Shown: positions 1 to 8,062 of the stretch, piece by piece
How positions within the stretch are numbered: the stretch's first letter is position 1
Layout of the letters: each line of letters starts with the position of its first letter
Source of the DNA: an uncultured Brachyspira sp.
GTDB lineage: Bacteria > Spirochaetota > Brachyspiria > Brachyspirales > Brachyspiraceae
DNA length: 39,950 bases
Direction of reading: 5' to 3'
NCBI RefSeq assembly: GCF_944393015.1
Contig: NZ_CALXYQ010000027.1
Coordinates: 1 to 39,950, forward strand
The notes under the pieces: generated by a model
Database searches by the model: none
What the model was told of the DNA's origin: nothing
Seen by the model: only the letters and a program-made list of their open reading frames with translations
Position numbers and translations under genes: made by a program

Positions 1-31
1 ATTTATTTATAAAAAATTATTCGCTTAAAAT

Positions 32-55
32 ATATAACAAATAAATTTGTTATAT
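32..55. repeat. 11-bp perfect inverted repeat (possible terminator)
   Basis: ATATAACAAAT and ATTTGTTATAT are separated by two bases, immediately downstream of the Rpn-type pseudogene on the minus strand. It has only a weak T-run after it, so it is either a poor terminator or an end structure of the element. Confidence 0.45.
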
Positions 56-57
56 GC

Positions 58-949
58 TCATAATTTTTTTATTTCTTCTATACTTAAATTTGTTAATTCA
101 CTAATAAGGTTTAAATCCATATTCTTATTTTTCATATTTTTAGCCATAGATATTTGAGTTTCTTTTATACCTTCTTCTCTGCCTTTTATTCTTTCTTCAT
201 TTAAAGCTAAAATATCAAAATAATTCTTTTCATATTCTGCATAATTATCAAATAAATCTTTTGTATTTACAAATTTGTTATACTCATCATAAACTTCTTT
301 CATTATAGGATTTTTTTTAACTAATATTTCCATAATATACTCCATTTTTTCTTTACTTGTTAAAAAAATAAAACCAAGCATCTAATTCATCTTTGAGATT
401 TGAATTACTAGATAAATATTTCTGTAATTCAAGGAAATGCATCTCAAGATGATTAGTAAGTATATGATTAGTTTCAAGTTCTTTTATAACATAACAGCTA
501 TGTTCTTTATTGATATCTTTTAACAGATTAAAGTCTAAAATATTAATCACTATAACCTGTTTTAAATCATTATATTTTTCATTATTTCTCAAATTGGCAA
601 CATAAGCTTTAGACCAATAGTATAAACTTCTATAAACAAATGACTGATTTCCTATTCTTTGTATTTCTATTAAAACAGTTTCACCGGTTTTAGTAACAGC
701 TCTTACATCAAGGCGTCTGCGACATCTGTCCACCTTGCGTGCCACCTTCGGTGCTATAGATTGTTTATCATTAATTGTTTCTTTTAGATTAAAAGTATTT
801 AAAACTTTTACTTCTTCAAATGGCTCTTGATTATAGTCCAATCTTACAGAATTAATGAGATTTTTTAAAATACCTTCATGTCCTTCTTTTGCAAACATAT
901 AACGCATAAAATAATCGTTAAGTACATTAATATCTTTTGTTTTGCTCAT
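58..949 (-). pseudogene. Rpn family recombination-promoting nuclease / PD-(D/E)XK transposase-like, frameshifted
   Basis: Two adjacent minus-strand reading frames together give one Rpn-type protein. The first (353-949, ATG at 949) begins MSKTKDINVLNDYF and carries the nuclease core LIEIQ preceded by LDVRAV, as in Rpn/PDDEXK-transposase proteins. It ends LDAWFYFFNK. The second (58-381) continues FLTSKEKMEYIMEILVKKN through a helical tail to the usual C-terminus. Deleting one T from the T7 run (plus-strand A7 at 362-368) would read FYFLTSKEKM and join them. A 42-bp GC-rich in-frame insert (713-754) adds 14 residues just before the LDVRAV strand. Rpn proteins are multicopy DNA endonucleases that promote recA-independent recombination. 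The gene is either a pseudogene or expressed by slippage at the homopolymer. A sequencing error in the T-run cannot be excluded. Confidence 0.8.
713..754 (-). repeat. 42-bp GC-rich in-frame insertion with hairpin
   Basis: This block is 27/42 G+C inside DNA that is otherwise mostly A+T. On the minus strand it adds A-P-K-V-A-R-K-V-D-R-C-R-R-R between QSI and LDVRAV of the Rpn protein, keeping frame. It contains the hairpin CACC-TTC-GGTG (743-753) next to GCGTGCC (737-743). A related core occurs at 33356-33369. It looks like a small palindromic element inserted in a gene. Confidence 0.6.
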
Positions 950-955
950 AATTTT

Positions 956-983
956 ATTATAACAAAAGAATTTAAATTGTCAA
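956..983 (-). promoter_or_regulatory. sigma70-type promoter of the Rpn gene, likely leaderless
   Basis: On the minus strand TTGACA (978-983) and TATAAT (956-961) are spaced by 16 bp. The ATG at 949 lies only six bases after the -10 box. Transcription would therefore start at or next to the start codon, and no ribosome binding site can fit. Confidence 0.65.
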
Positions 984-1011
984 AGTTACAAATAATTATA
1001 AAGCTTTAAAA

Positions 1012-3054
1012 TTATTCTGCCTTTCTATTAAACTTTTCAAATATATTCTGTCTTCTTTTCTTGTCGGAACTCCATAACATAAGTCCGAATACTATAACAG
1101 CAACAGGAAGCATGACTATATTTATTACTCTTACAAAAAGCTTAACTGTTTCAGGTACTTGATAAGGAGGGTTAAATACAGCTCCTTTTCTTCTTATGCT
1201 CATTAGTCCGCTGTCGCCTGCCATATAATCAACTAAATTCATTAAGAAAATTTTATTTGCAGTATAAGCACTGTTTTTAGCCATTTCATAAGAACCTACA
1301 ACCATAACTTTTCCGCTTGTAGTAGAATTAATTCTGTTTATATCATTATTAATATTATTCTGGGCATTTGTTGATGAAGGTATATCTTTTCCAGCAAATG
1401 CACTATTCATTTTTCCTTCAAATGAAGCAGCTAAAAGCCTTTTTGATAATCTGCTTGAATCCTGAGGCATACCTGTCATAGAAGAAGCAAAGTTTTCTGT
1501 TTCTACCCAGCTTTTATCACTTGTATAGATTAAAGGTGTCACTTTTATATCAGTATTATTTGTATTAGTTATAATTTCTGATGATATAGGAGTAAGTAAA
1601 AGATTAATACTTTTAGTTATATCACTTTTAGCATTAATATTTTCAGTAGCTATCAAAGGTATATAATACATTTTCTGTTCCGGCATACCCTGCTGTAATT
1701 GAGCCTTATACGCATTATCATCAAATATCATATTTGTGGCTACAGTAAAACCATAATTTGGAAGTATTTCATTAAGTCTGTTTGTAACAGGTATAAGTTT
1801 AGGCCCGTACATCTGAGCATTAGGATCATTTTGATTTATCTCTACACCATTAAGCATAAATAATACAGGCTTTCCGCTCATAATAAACTGATCCAATTTA
1901 TATAATTCATAGTCGCTGAATGCTGTTTTACTTCCTGCTATTATTAGAGCATCTATACTTGAAGATATATCATTTAATGAAATATCAACAGCTTCAAAAT
2001 TATAATTGCCTTGTATTTCTGTTACATATTCGCTTACGCTGTCATAAGCATCATTAGGATTTCCTCCGAATTGAGGAGGTATAGTTATATAATTAGCTTC
2101 TTCATGTCCCTGAACATATCCTATAGTTGCTTTAAGTCCAAGCATACTGTCTATATTTTTTGATATTTCATTTTTTATTTCGTCAAAAGCCCCATACAAT
2201 ATATATGATGTTGAAAGCTGTCTTATATCATCCCCATTTTCTAAAACTAATGAAAAATAAGCACTTCCTTTATTTGCTACTATATTTCCATTAGGGTCTT
2301 TTATATCGTTCCATTCAATTTTTTTAACATTAAGCTTTTTTAATAATTCTTCATTTTCAGCAGTAGGGTTAGACATATCTACATTTATAAATCTTACTTT
2401 ATTCATTAAATCCTTATTAGCATCAGCAACAGCCTGCATAATAGAATCAGGTATAAGCTCCATTGCTCCTATAGGAAGAAGATCGTATATTTCTTTTGAT
2501 GATACATAATAAACATTCAAATTATTTTCTAATCTTGCAAGTCTGTCATTTTTATCCATCATCTTTCTTATTATGGTGTCTATATTATATTCTAAACCTT
2601 CAGTTGATTGTACAAATGGTATTGTTTCTATAGAATCGCCGTATATGAAAGAAAGTCCCATATATGCTACTTTAGTTTGAGTTTGATCCTTTTCTAATAC
2701 ACTTATTTGAGTAGGATTTATTCTGTACTGGCTAGCTAAATCCCCATGTTTTGAAGCATCTATCACTTCAAAGCTTATATTCTTTCCGCCAGCTGCTTTA
2801 TATCCTTCAAATAAATCTTTTATATATTTCTCATAAGTTGAGAATGGGGGAGGTAAATTTGGTGTAACAAAAAATTTTATACTCATAGGCTCTTTTAAAT
2901 TTTTAACTAAATTCTTACTTTCTTTACTCAAAGAATAAACTTTATCCTTAGTTAAATCTATCATAGGAGTAAATTGATTAGCTATTGCATTTATTAGTAT
3001 TATAATTACAACTATTAATGAAAATGTTATTATTCTGTCTTTTTTCTTTGTCAT
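1012..3054 (-). CDS. GldG family / ABC-transporter auxiliary membrane protein
   Basis: This 680-aa protein has a short basic N-terminus, one membrane helix at about residues 9-27, a long extracytoplasmic part, and a C-terminal membrane helix at about 648-667 followed by a basic tail (SSDKKRRQ). The opening after the first helix, with LTKDKVYSLS and KEPMSIKFFV, is the pattern of the GldG/ABC_transp_aux family. Members of that family pair with an ABC-2 permease and an ATPase of gliding-type or uncharacterised exporters. Neither partner is next to it here: the upstream neighbour is a tRNA on the other strand and the downstream one is the Rpn pseudogene. The start ATG is preceded by AGGTAA and by its own promoter. 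Family confidence is good; the transported substrate is unknown. Confidence 0.75.
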   Translation of the reverse strand: MTKKKDRIITFSLIVVIIILINAIANQFTPMIDLTKDKVYSLSKESKNLVKNLKEPMSIKFFVTPNLPPPFSTYEKYIKDLFEGYKAAGGKNISFEVIDASKHGDLASQYRINPTQISVLEKDQTQTKVAYMGLSFIYGDSIETIPFVQSTEGLEYNIDTIIRKMMDKNDRLARLENNLNVYYVSSKEIYDLLPIGAMELIPDSIMQAVADANKDLMNKVRFINVDMSNPTAENEELLKKLNVKKIEWNDIKDPNGNIVANKGSAYFSLVLENGDDIRQLSTSYILYGAFDEIKNEISKNIDSMLGLKATIGYVQGHEEANYITIPPQFGGNPNDAYDSVSEYVTEIQGNYNFEAVDISLNDISSSIDALIIAGSKTAFSDYELYKLDQFIMSGKPVLFMLNGVEINQNDPNAQMYGPKLIPVTNRLNEILPNYGFTVATNMIFDDNAYKAQLQQGMPEQKMYYIPLIATENINAKSDITKSINLLLTPISSEIITNTNNTDIKVTPLIYTSDKSWVETENFASSMTGMPQDSSRLSKRLLAASFEGKMNSAFAGKDIPSSTNAQNNINNDINRINSTTSGKVMVVGSYEMAKNSAYTANKIFLMNLVDYMAGDSGLMSIRRKGAVFNPPYQVPETVKLFVRVINIVMLPVAVIVFGLMLWSSDKKRRQNIFEKFNRKAE

Positions 3055-3129
3055 ATATTACCTGCATATAAAGATTGTATAGTATTCTGACTGCATTTAT
3101 AAATCAGAAATAACGAAAATTTGCTATGT

Positions 3130-3158
3130 ATTATATATTTAATAATGCTATTTGTCAA
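3130..3158 (-). promoter_or_regulatory. promoter of the GldG-like gene
   Basis: A minus-strand TTGACA (3153-3158) and TATAAT (3130-3135) are separated by 17 bp, about 75 bases upstream of the start codon. Confidence 0.7.
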
Positions 3159-3215
3159 AATATATAATTTATAAACCAAAAAAAATATTTTTTGTAATAA
3201 TTTGTATATAAATGC

Positions 3216-3243
3216 TTGACATTTTTTGCTTGTATGCTATAAT
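3216..3243 (+). promoter_or_regulatory. promoter of tRNA-Phe
   Basis: Consensus TTGACA (3216-3221) and TATAAT (3238-3243) have a 16-bp spacer, with an extended -10 TGC directly before the -10 box. The mature tRNA begins 11 bases downstream. Confidence 0.85.
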
Positions 3244-3253
3244 ATTTTCACTT

Positions 3254-3326
3254 GCCTAGTTAGCTCAGTTGGTAGAGCAAAGGACTGAAAATCCTTGTGT
3301 CTAGGGTTCGATTCCCTGACTAGGCA
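3254..3326 (+). tRNA. tRNA-Phe (GAA)
   Basis: A 73-nt cloverleaf can be drawn. The acceptor stem is GCCTAGT with ACTAGGC, the D-arm contains AGCTCAGTTGGTAGAGC, the anticodon loop CTGAAAA gives GAA, and the T-loop is TTCGATT. The discriminator is A and CCA is not encoded. Confidence 0.95.
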
Positions 3327-3417
3327 CATCCCCCTTTTTTAATCACAATAAATCTAATTAAGCACTATTATAAAATATATAACTTCTTATGAATTAAAAT
3401 AACAATGGTAAAATAAT

Positions 3418-4134
3418 ATGGATATAGAAAAAGAAATGAGTAATTATATTAATCCTCTTTATGAAGATAATCATATAATAGTAGCTGTAAAGCCTCCTAA
3501 TATACCTACGCAAGGTGATATAACAGGAGACATTTCTTTTTTTGAGAATATTAAAGATTATATAAAAATAAAGTATAATAAGAAAGGAAATGTATTTTTA
3601 GGGCTTGTGCATAGATTAGACAGACCTGTATCAGGAGTTATAGTATTTGCTAAGACATCAAAGGCCGCTTCAAGGTTAAGCGAGGCTATAAGGGATAGAA
3701 AGTTTGAAAAAACTTATTATGCTGTTGTTAATGGTATACTCCTAGAAAAAGAGTGTAAACTTGAAAACTATCTTATAAAAAAAACAAATAAATTGGGTAA
3801 TATAGCTCAGGTTGTTTTTGAAAATACAAAGAATGCCAAAATAGCCAAATTAAAATATAATGTTATAAAGGAAGATGTAATAAAAAATCTTAGTTTATTA
3901 AAGATAGAATTAGAAACTGGCAGATTCCATCAAATAAGAGTACAGCTTTCTAATATAGGACATGTTATATATGGCGATAGGAAATACGGAAGTTATATAA
4001 AATATGACAGAAATGATGTCCCTTTAGCTTTATTTGCCAAAAGTCTTAAATTTCCTCATCCTACAAAAGATGAAGAAATATATGTTGAAGCAGATTTGCC
4101 TTCATATAATCCATGGAATATATTTAATAATTAG
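3418..4134 (+). CDS. RluA-family RNA pseudouridine synthase
   Basis: This 238-aa cytoplasmic enzyme isomerises uridine to pseudouridine in rRNA or tRNA. The catalytic motif HRLDRPVSG lies at residues 65-73 with the catalytic Asp at 68. The family usually has HRLDRxTSG, so the V is a mild variant. Downstream TGRFHQIR and YGDRKYG are further RluA-family signatures. There is no N-terminal S4 RNA-binding domain, so it belongs with the short RluA-like enzymes rather than RluC/RluD. The target base cannot be told from sequence. It stands alone between tRNA genes on the same strand. The upstream ribosome binding site is not obvious; a second in-frame ATG lies at codon 7. Confidence 0.85.
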   Translation: MDIEKEMSNYINPLYEDNHIIVAVKPPNIPTQGDITGDISFFENIKDYIKIKYNKKGNVFLGLVHRLDRPVSGVIVFAKTSKAASRLSEAIRDRKFEKTYYAVVNGILLEKECKLENYLIKKTNKLGNIAQVVFENTKNAKIAKLKYNVIKEDVIKNLSLLKIELETGRFHQIRVQLSNIGHVIYGDRKYGSYIKYDRNDVPLALFAKSLKFPHPTKDEEIYVEADLPSYNPWNIFNN

Positions 4135-4159
4135 TTATGAAAAAAAATTAAATTTGGGC

Positions 4160-4188
4160 TTGACAAAAAAGTAATAATATAGTATTAT
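4160..4188 (+). promoter_or_regulatory. promoter of the tRNA-Lys/tRNA-Glu unit
   Basis: TTGACA (4160-4165) and TATTAT (4183-4188) are separated by 17 bp, about 32 bases before tRNA-Lys. Confidence 0.75.
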
Positions 4189-4220
4189 ATACAAACATTT
4201 GAATGAATGTGAAAACAAAT

Positions 4221-4293
4221 GGGCCAATAGCTCAGTCGGTAGAGCATCGCCCTTTTAAGGCGGTTGTCGAAGGTTCGAACCCTTCTTGGCTCA
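4221..4293 (+). tRNA. tRNA-Lys (TTT)
   Basis: A 73-nt cloverleaf is visible. The acceptor is GGGCCAA with TTGGCTC, the D-arm contains AGCTCAGTCGGTAGAGC, the anticodon loop CTTTTAA gives TTT, and the T-arm is GGTTCGAACCC-like. The discriminator is A and CCA is not encoded. Confidence 0.95.
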
Positions 4294-4319
4294 CATTAAT
4301 CAAAAGTTCTTTAATATAT

Positions 4320-4393
4320 GCCGGTGTGGTGAAGAGGTTTAACACACAGGATTTTCATTCCTGCACTCGCGGGTTCGAAACCCGTCACCGGTT
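4320..4393 (+). tRNA. tRNA-Glu (TTC)
   Basis: The acceptor stem is GCCGGTG with CACCGGT (first pair G-U), and the anticodon stem CAGGA/TCCTG encloses the loop TTTTCAT, giving anticodon TTC. The T-loop is TTCGAAA. The base in the discriminator position reads T. The gene follows tRNA-Lys by 26 bases and shares its promoter and terminator. Confidence 0.92.
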
Positions 4394-4400
4394 CATTGTT

Positions 4401-4429
4401 GCCGTACTGATAATTAGTACGGCTTTTTT
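4401..4429 (+). terminator. rho-independent terminator of the tRNA unit
   Basis: GCCGTACT and AGTACGGC form an 8-bp stem with a 7-base loop, followed directly by TTTTTT. Confidence 0.9.
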
Positions 4430-4453
4430 ATTATTCACATTCAATCTATAGCA

Positions 4454-4805
4454 AACTAATTTGCAGTATACTCACAATTTTTATCTTTAATATTCCATGA
4501 TTAAAAAATTATTTTTTTATTTATGAATTATCAGTAAATAGGCTACAACTAAAGTTATCATCCGCTCGTTTATTTTTATTATTGTTAGCAAGTTTATAAC
4601 TTTAAAACTTAATAATATTATTAATAAAAGACAAGCTTAAGCCATCCAACAGGGATACAGTCTTGTAACTTAATTTATTAAGTTAAGCCTTTATACGTTG
4701 CGGGCATAGCAATAATAATAATAATTTTTAAATATTAGAATAAAAATATAAAAGCGAGTCGTAGCACCAAGTAGGTTATTGTAGACGTAGACTAGAATAA
4801 CAATA
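4454..4805. other. intergenic stretch without a recognisable gene
   Basis: About 350 bp lie between two terminators and hold no credible reading frame. Islands are more GC-rich than the surroundings (around 4640-4715 and 4753-4792). There is a perfect inverted repeat AACTTAAT-TT-ATTAAGTT (4667-4684), related copies of the string TTAAGCC on either side of it, and the direct repeat GTAGAC-GTAGAC (4781-4792). It may encode a structured RNA or be a decayed repeat; I recognise no known family. Confidence 0.5.
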
Positions 4806-4810
4806 ATAAA

Positions 4811-4841
4811 AAAAGCAGAATATTTTTTAATATCCTGCTTT
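4811..4841 (-). terminator. terminator of the nusB-TPR operon (bidirectional)
   Basis: AAAGCAGGATATT and AATATTCTGCTTT form a long stem followed by T7 on the minus strand. A T-rich run also follows on the plus strand, so it could stop transcription both ways. Confidence 0.85.
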
Positions 4842-4861
4842 ATTTTTTATATTACTTAATA

Positions 4862-6757
4862 TTAATTATTATACATAAGCTCTTTCTTTGCCAGTACCTG
4901 TCTTAGACCGTCTCTAGCCTGTGAATCTCCGCCGTCATAACTTAAAGCATTTCTATAACTTTCTTCAGCATTATCAAGTTCATTCATTCTATAATAACAT
5001 TTACCCAAAACCAAATTGATGTCAAATAGTTGCCTTTTTGATGTAGCTAAATTCAAAGCCTCATTATAAGCATATATAGCTTCATTATATTGAAGTCTCC
5101 TATAAGAGAATGCTCCATAAAGCATATAGTTTTCAACACTAGGGGACATTTCCACTAATTGTCTGTAATAAGCAGAAGCATCATTATAAGAACGTATTTC
5201 TTCCATCATTGTTGCTAATGTTATCCAAGCATTTTCTCTTACTAAAACAGTATTGTTTTCATCATTAGCAGCTATAAGTAGAGATTCTTTTGCTTTCTCA
5301 TAATCTTTTGTCTTATAATAAAGCATTCCGGCTCTGTATATACTTTCTCTATCCTTAGGATATTTAGAAAGTGTATAATTATAATAATTTAATGCTTCAT
5401 TATTATTACCTATACTTTCATAGTAAACGGCTAATGTTCTGCTAGGGAAAGCATTTCCTATATCTTCAGCAATAGATTCTTTTAATAATTTTATCCCCTT
5501 ATCTGAATTTCCATAATATAATTCTAATTCTCCAAGTCTAGGCATAAATATTGCATTATTAGTTTCTATCTTGTATATTTCTTGATAGTATCTTAAAGAT
5601 GACATAAAATCTTTTTGTCTGTATGTTATATCTCCAAGTCTTTCTAATGCTGTTTTATATAAATCATCTTTATTATTAGCCATTATAATTTTTTTATAAT
5701 TTGCTTCTGCTTCTTTAAGCATGCTTCCTTTATAGTAGGCATTAGCAAGCAAACCTGTAGCACCATAAGTATTGGTATAATCTTTCATCTTTACCAATCT
5801 TAAATAATATTTTACAGATCTATCATAAGCATTTTCTTTTTCATACAATTCACCTAATGCAAGTATTGTATCAACATCATTAGGATTTTGCTCTAATATC
5901 TGCTCATATACTTTTTTTATGCCATCATAATCTTCAACCTGCTCATATATTTTTACAAGTCTTTTTATAGAGTCAGGTTTTGTATCTGAATTAACTAAAC
6001 TTTTCAAATACATCTCTATAGCACTGTCTGTATCTCCTGATATTACATATATGTCGCCTAATATTGTAGCAGCTTTATCAGCATATTCTCCCTTGCTTCT
6101 TCTAACTAATTTTGTTAAAGTATCATAAGCAACACTTTGAAAACCTTCATTAAGTGCTATTAATCCTACATAAAATAAAGCCTCATCATTTTCTTCTAAA
6201 GTTAAAACTCTTTCATAATATCCCTTAGCCAATCGAGGCAAATCTCTTTCCATATAGAATCTTCCTAATGTAAGAAGGCTAGGTATATAATTACTATTTA
6301 TTGATAATGAATTTTCTAATGATACTAAAGCTTCATCATACATTTCTTTTTTTAGATATGATATTCCTAAATTATGTTTTAACTGCTCATCTAAGTACAA
6401 TGAATTTGTCATAGTATTGAATATCTTTATTGCATTATCATAATCTTTTGTTTCATTGTATATTTTTCCTAGAAGTATATTAGCTTCATATTCTTTTTTG
6501 GGGTCTATGGTATTTCTTATTTCTTTTTTCAATATTGATTTAGCTTTATTATAATCTTTATTATTATAATACTCTTTAGCCAAGGTATAATCGTCTACAA
6601 TTTGAGAATTTAATTTTACTTTACCTTGTATTATTGCTACATTTAATGATAATATAGCTATCAAACCTAAGGCTCCTATAGATAATATAAAAACTATCAT
6701 CTGTATGTTTTTATATTTAGCCAATCTTTTATTGTATGTCTTTTTCTTGTATACCAT
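4862..6757 (-). CDS. membrane-anchored TPR-repeat protein
   Basis: This 631-aa protein has a basic start (VYKKKTYNKRLAKYK), one membrane helix at about residues 20-44, and then tetratricopeptide repeats for essentially the rest of its length. The repeats show the usual pattern, for example LGKIYNETKDYDNAIKIF, LGISYLKKEMYDEALVSLENS and LGKCYYRMNELDNAEESYRNA. It is probably anchored in the inner membrane with the repeat superhelix outside, acting as a protein-binding scaffold; partners are unknown. Its start overlaps the last 29 bases of nusB, so translation is probably coupled. GGGA lies seven bases before the chosen ATG. A later ATG at codon 20 would remove the basic leader and is less likely. 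Confidence 0.8.
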   Translation of the reverse strand: MVYKKKTYNKRLAKYKNIQMIVFILSIGALGLIAILSLNVAIIQGKVKLNSQIVDDYTLAKEYYNNKDYNKAKSILKKEIRNTIDPKKEYEANILLGKIYNETKDYDNAIKIFNTMTNSLYLDEQLKHNLGISYLKKEMYDEALVSLENSLSINSNYIPSLLTLGRFYMERDLPRLAKGYYERVLTLEENDEALFYVGLIALNEGFQSVAYDTLTKLVRRSKGEYADKAATILGDIYVISGDTDSAIEMYLKSLVNSDTKPDSIKRLVKIYEQVEDYDGIKKVYEQILEQNPNDVDTILALGELYEKENAYDRSVKYYLRLVKMKDYTNTYGATGLLANAYYKGSMLKEAEANYKKIIMANNKDDLYKTALERLGDITYRQKDFMSSLRYYQEIYKIETNNAIFMPRLGELELYYGNSDKGIKLLKESIAEDIGNAFPSRTLAVYYESIGNNNEALNYYNYTLSKYPKDRESIYRAGMLYYKTKDYEKAKESLLIAANDENNTVLVRENAWITLATMMEEIRSYNDASAYYRQLVEMSPSVENYMLYGAFSYRRLQYNEAIYAYNEALNLATSKRQLFDINLVLGKCYYRMNELDNAEESYRNALSYDGGDSQARDGLRQVLAKKELMYNN

Positions 6758-7274
6758 CTAAAATCCCATTTACAAATTTATAAGAATCTTTATCACTAAA
6801 AATTTTAGAAATTTCTACTGCTTCATCTATTACTACAGATTTAGGTATGTCTTTCAGAAATATTAGCGAGTATATTGACATTCTAATAATTGATTTGTCT
6901 ACGTACTGTATTCTTTTTATATCCCAATTATTAGAATATTTTTCTATTAAGCTATCTATTCTTTCTAAATTATTTATAGTTCCCTCTACTAAAGTTCTAG
7001 TGAATGCGAATATATTTTCAGGTATTTTCTTATCATAATCGAAACTAAGAATTTCATTTACAGTTTCTTTTCTATCATTAATTTCATAAGAATATAAAGA
7101 CATCACAGCATATATTCTAGCTTGTCTTCTTGCTCCATAAGATGATAAATCTAAATCTTTAATATTTTCTTTAGTTTTAGATTTTATTATCATTTTTTTC
7201 TTAACAGCTTTTCTAGGGGCTGCTTCTGCATTTTCAGTTTCATTGTTATTATTTATATCAATTTCTTCAGACAT
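6729..7274 (-). CDS. nusB: transcription antitermination factor NusB
   Basis: NusB is a small all-helical RNA-binding protein that, with NusE (S10), binds boxA in rRNA leaders and assists antitermination. The family core is clear: SSYGARRQARIYAVMSLYS at the start of the domain, then AFTRTLVEGT, and SIIRMSIYSLIFLKDIP followed by VVIDEAVEISKIFSD and FVNGILDGI at the end. The N-terminal 40 or so residues (N/E-rich, then KKKMIIKSKTK) are an extension beyond the normal domain. I chose ATG at 7274, with AGG seven bases upstream, over an in-frame TTG two codons earlier. It overlaps the TPR gene downstream. The product has 181 residues. Confidence 0.92.
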   Translation of the reverse strand: MSEEIDINNNNETENAEAAPRKAVKKKMIIKSKTKENIKDLDLSSYGARRQARIYAVMSLYSYEINDRKETVNEILSFDYDKKIPENIFAFTRTLVEGTINNLERIDSLIEKYSNNWDIKRIQYVDKSIIRMSIYSLIFLKDIPKSVVIDEAVEISKIFSDKDSYKFVNGILDGIQEKDIQ

Positions 7275-7353
7275 ATACAAACCTGTAAATAATAATTTTG
7301 ATAATATTTTTTTTATATTTTCGGAATATATATCATAAAAATAATTTGCATAT

Positions 7354-7383
7354 AAAAAAGGCTATGATTTATAATCATAGCCT
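7354..7383 (-). terminator. terminator downstream of adk
   Basis: On the minus strand GGCTATGATT and AATCATAGCC form a 10-bp stem with a 3-base loop, followed by TTTTTT (plus-strand A6 at 7354-7359). It separates adk from nusB. Confidence 0.88.
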
Positions 7384-7407
7384 TGTAAAAAATATAATAA
7401 TTATAAA

Positions 7408-7965
7408 TTATAATACATCTAATTCTTTTTTTATTTTAGCATATACTTCTTCAGGAGTACCAACACTCTCTATTTTTATTATTTTTGACTTATCACTATA
7501 ATAATCTAATACAGGCTTGCTTTGATTTTCAAATACTTTTAATCTATTTTTGATTGTTTCTTCGTTATCATCAGCACGGCCTCTTTTTAATAATCTATCT
7601 ATTATTATTTCTTCTGAAGCAAATATATCTATTACAGCACTTATTTTATAATTTAGACTATTTAATATGTTTGTTAATTCTTTAGCTTGTTCTATAGTTC
7701 TAGGGAAACCGTCAAGCATAAATCCGTTTTTACAGTCATCTTTTTTTATTCTTTCTTTAAGCATATCGATAACTAAGCTGTCAGGTACTAATTCACCCTT
7801 ATCCATATAAGATTTAGCTGTTTTTCCAAGTTCAGTACCATTTGCAATATTTTCTCTAAGCATATCTCCTGTTGCAATATGAGATATAGAATAATCTTTT
7901 TCAATTAAAGCAGATTGAGTTCCCTTTCCAACTCCGGGAGCTCCTATAAAAATTATATTAAGCAT
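7408..7965 (-). CDS. adk: adenylate kinase
   Basis: The enzyme catalyses ATP + AMP to 2 ADP in the cytoplasm. The P-loop GAPGVGKGT is at residues 8-16, the AMP-site signature LDGFPRT at 84-90, and the arginine-bearing [13 protein letters not shown] at 129-141. At 185 aa it is the short form: the LID is a brief loop and lacks the zinc-binding CxxC insertion found in many Gram-positive enzymes. AGGAG sits seven bases before the ATG. It has its own promoter and terminator, so it appears monocistronic. Confidence 0.97.
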   Translation of the reverse strand: MLNIIFIGAPGVGKGTQSALIEKDYSISHIATGDMLRENIANGTELGKTAKSYMDKGELVPDSLVIDMLKERIKKDDCKNGFMLDGFPRTIEQAKELTNILNSLNYKISAVIDIFASEEIIIDRLLKRGRADDNEETIKNRLKVFENQSKPVLDYYSDKSKIIKIESVGTPEEVYAKIKKELDVL

Positions 7966-7994
7966 ATTATAACTCCTAAAATTATATTATTATT

Positions 7995-8022
7995 AGTATA
8001 GTAAATAATACTGTTTTGTCAA
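7995..8022 (-). promoter_or_regulatory. promoter of adk
   Basis: A minus-strand TTGACA (8017-8022) and TATACT (7995-8000) have 16-bp spacing. The ATG is about 30 bases past the -10 box. Confidence 0.75.
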
Positions 8023-8062
8023 ATATAATTTAGAATTTTATTGATTATTACAAATATTTTAG

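Noticed and set aside
4203..4451. An 82-residue reading frame running through the tRNA-Lys and tRNA-Glu genes
   Set aside because: It is the well-known artefact of translating tRNA sequence (IAQSVEHRPFKAVVEGSNPS); the tRNAs explain the DNA fully.
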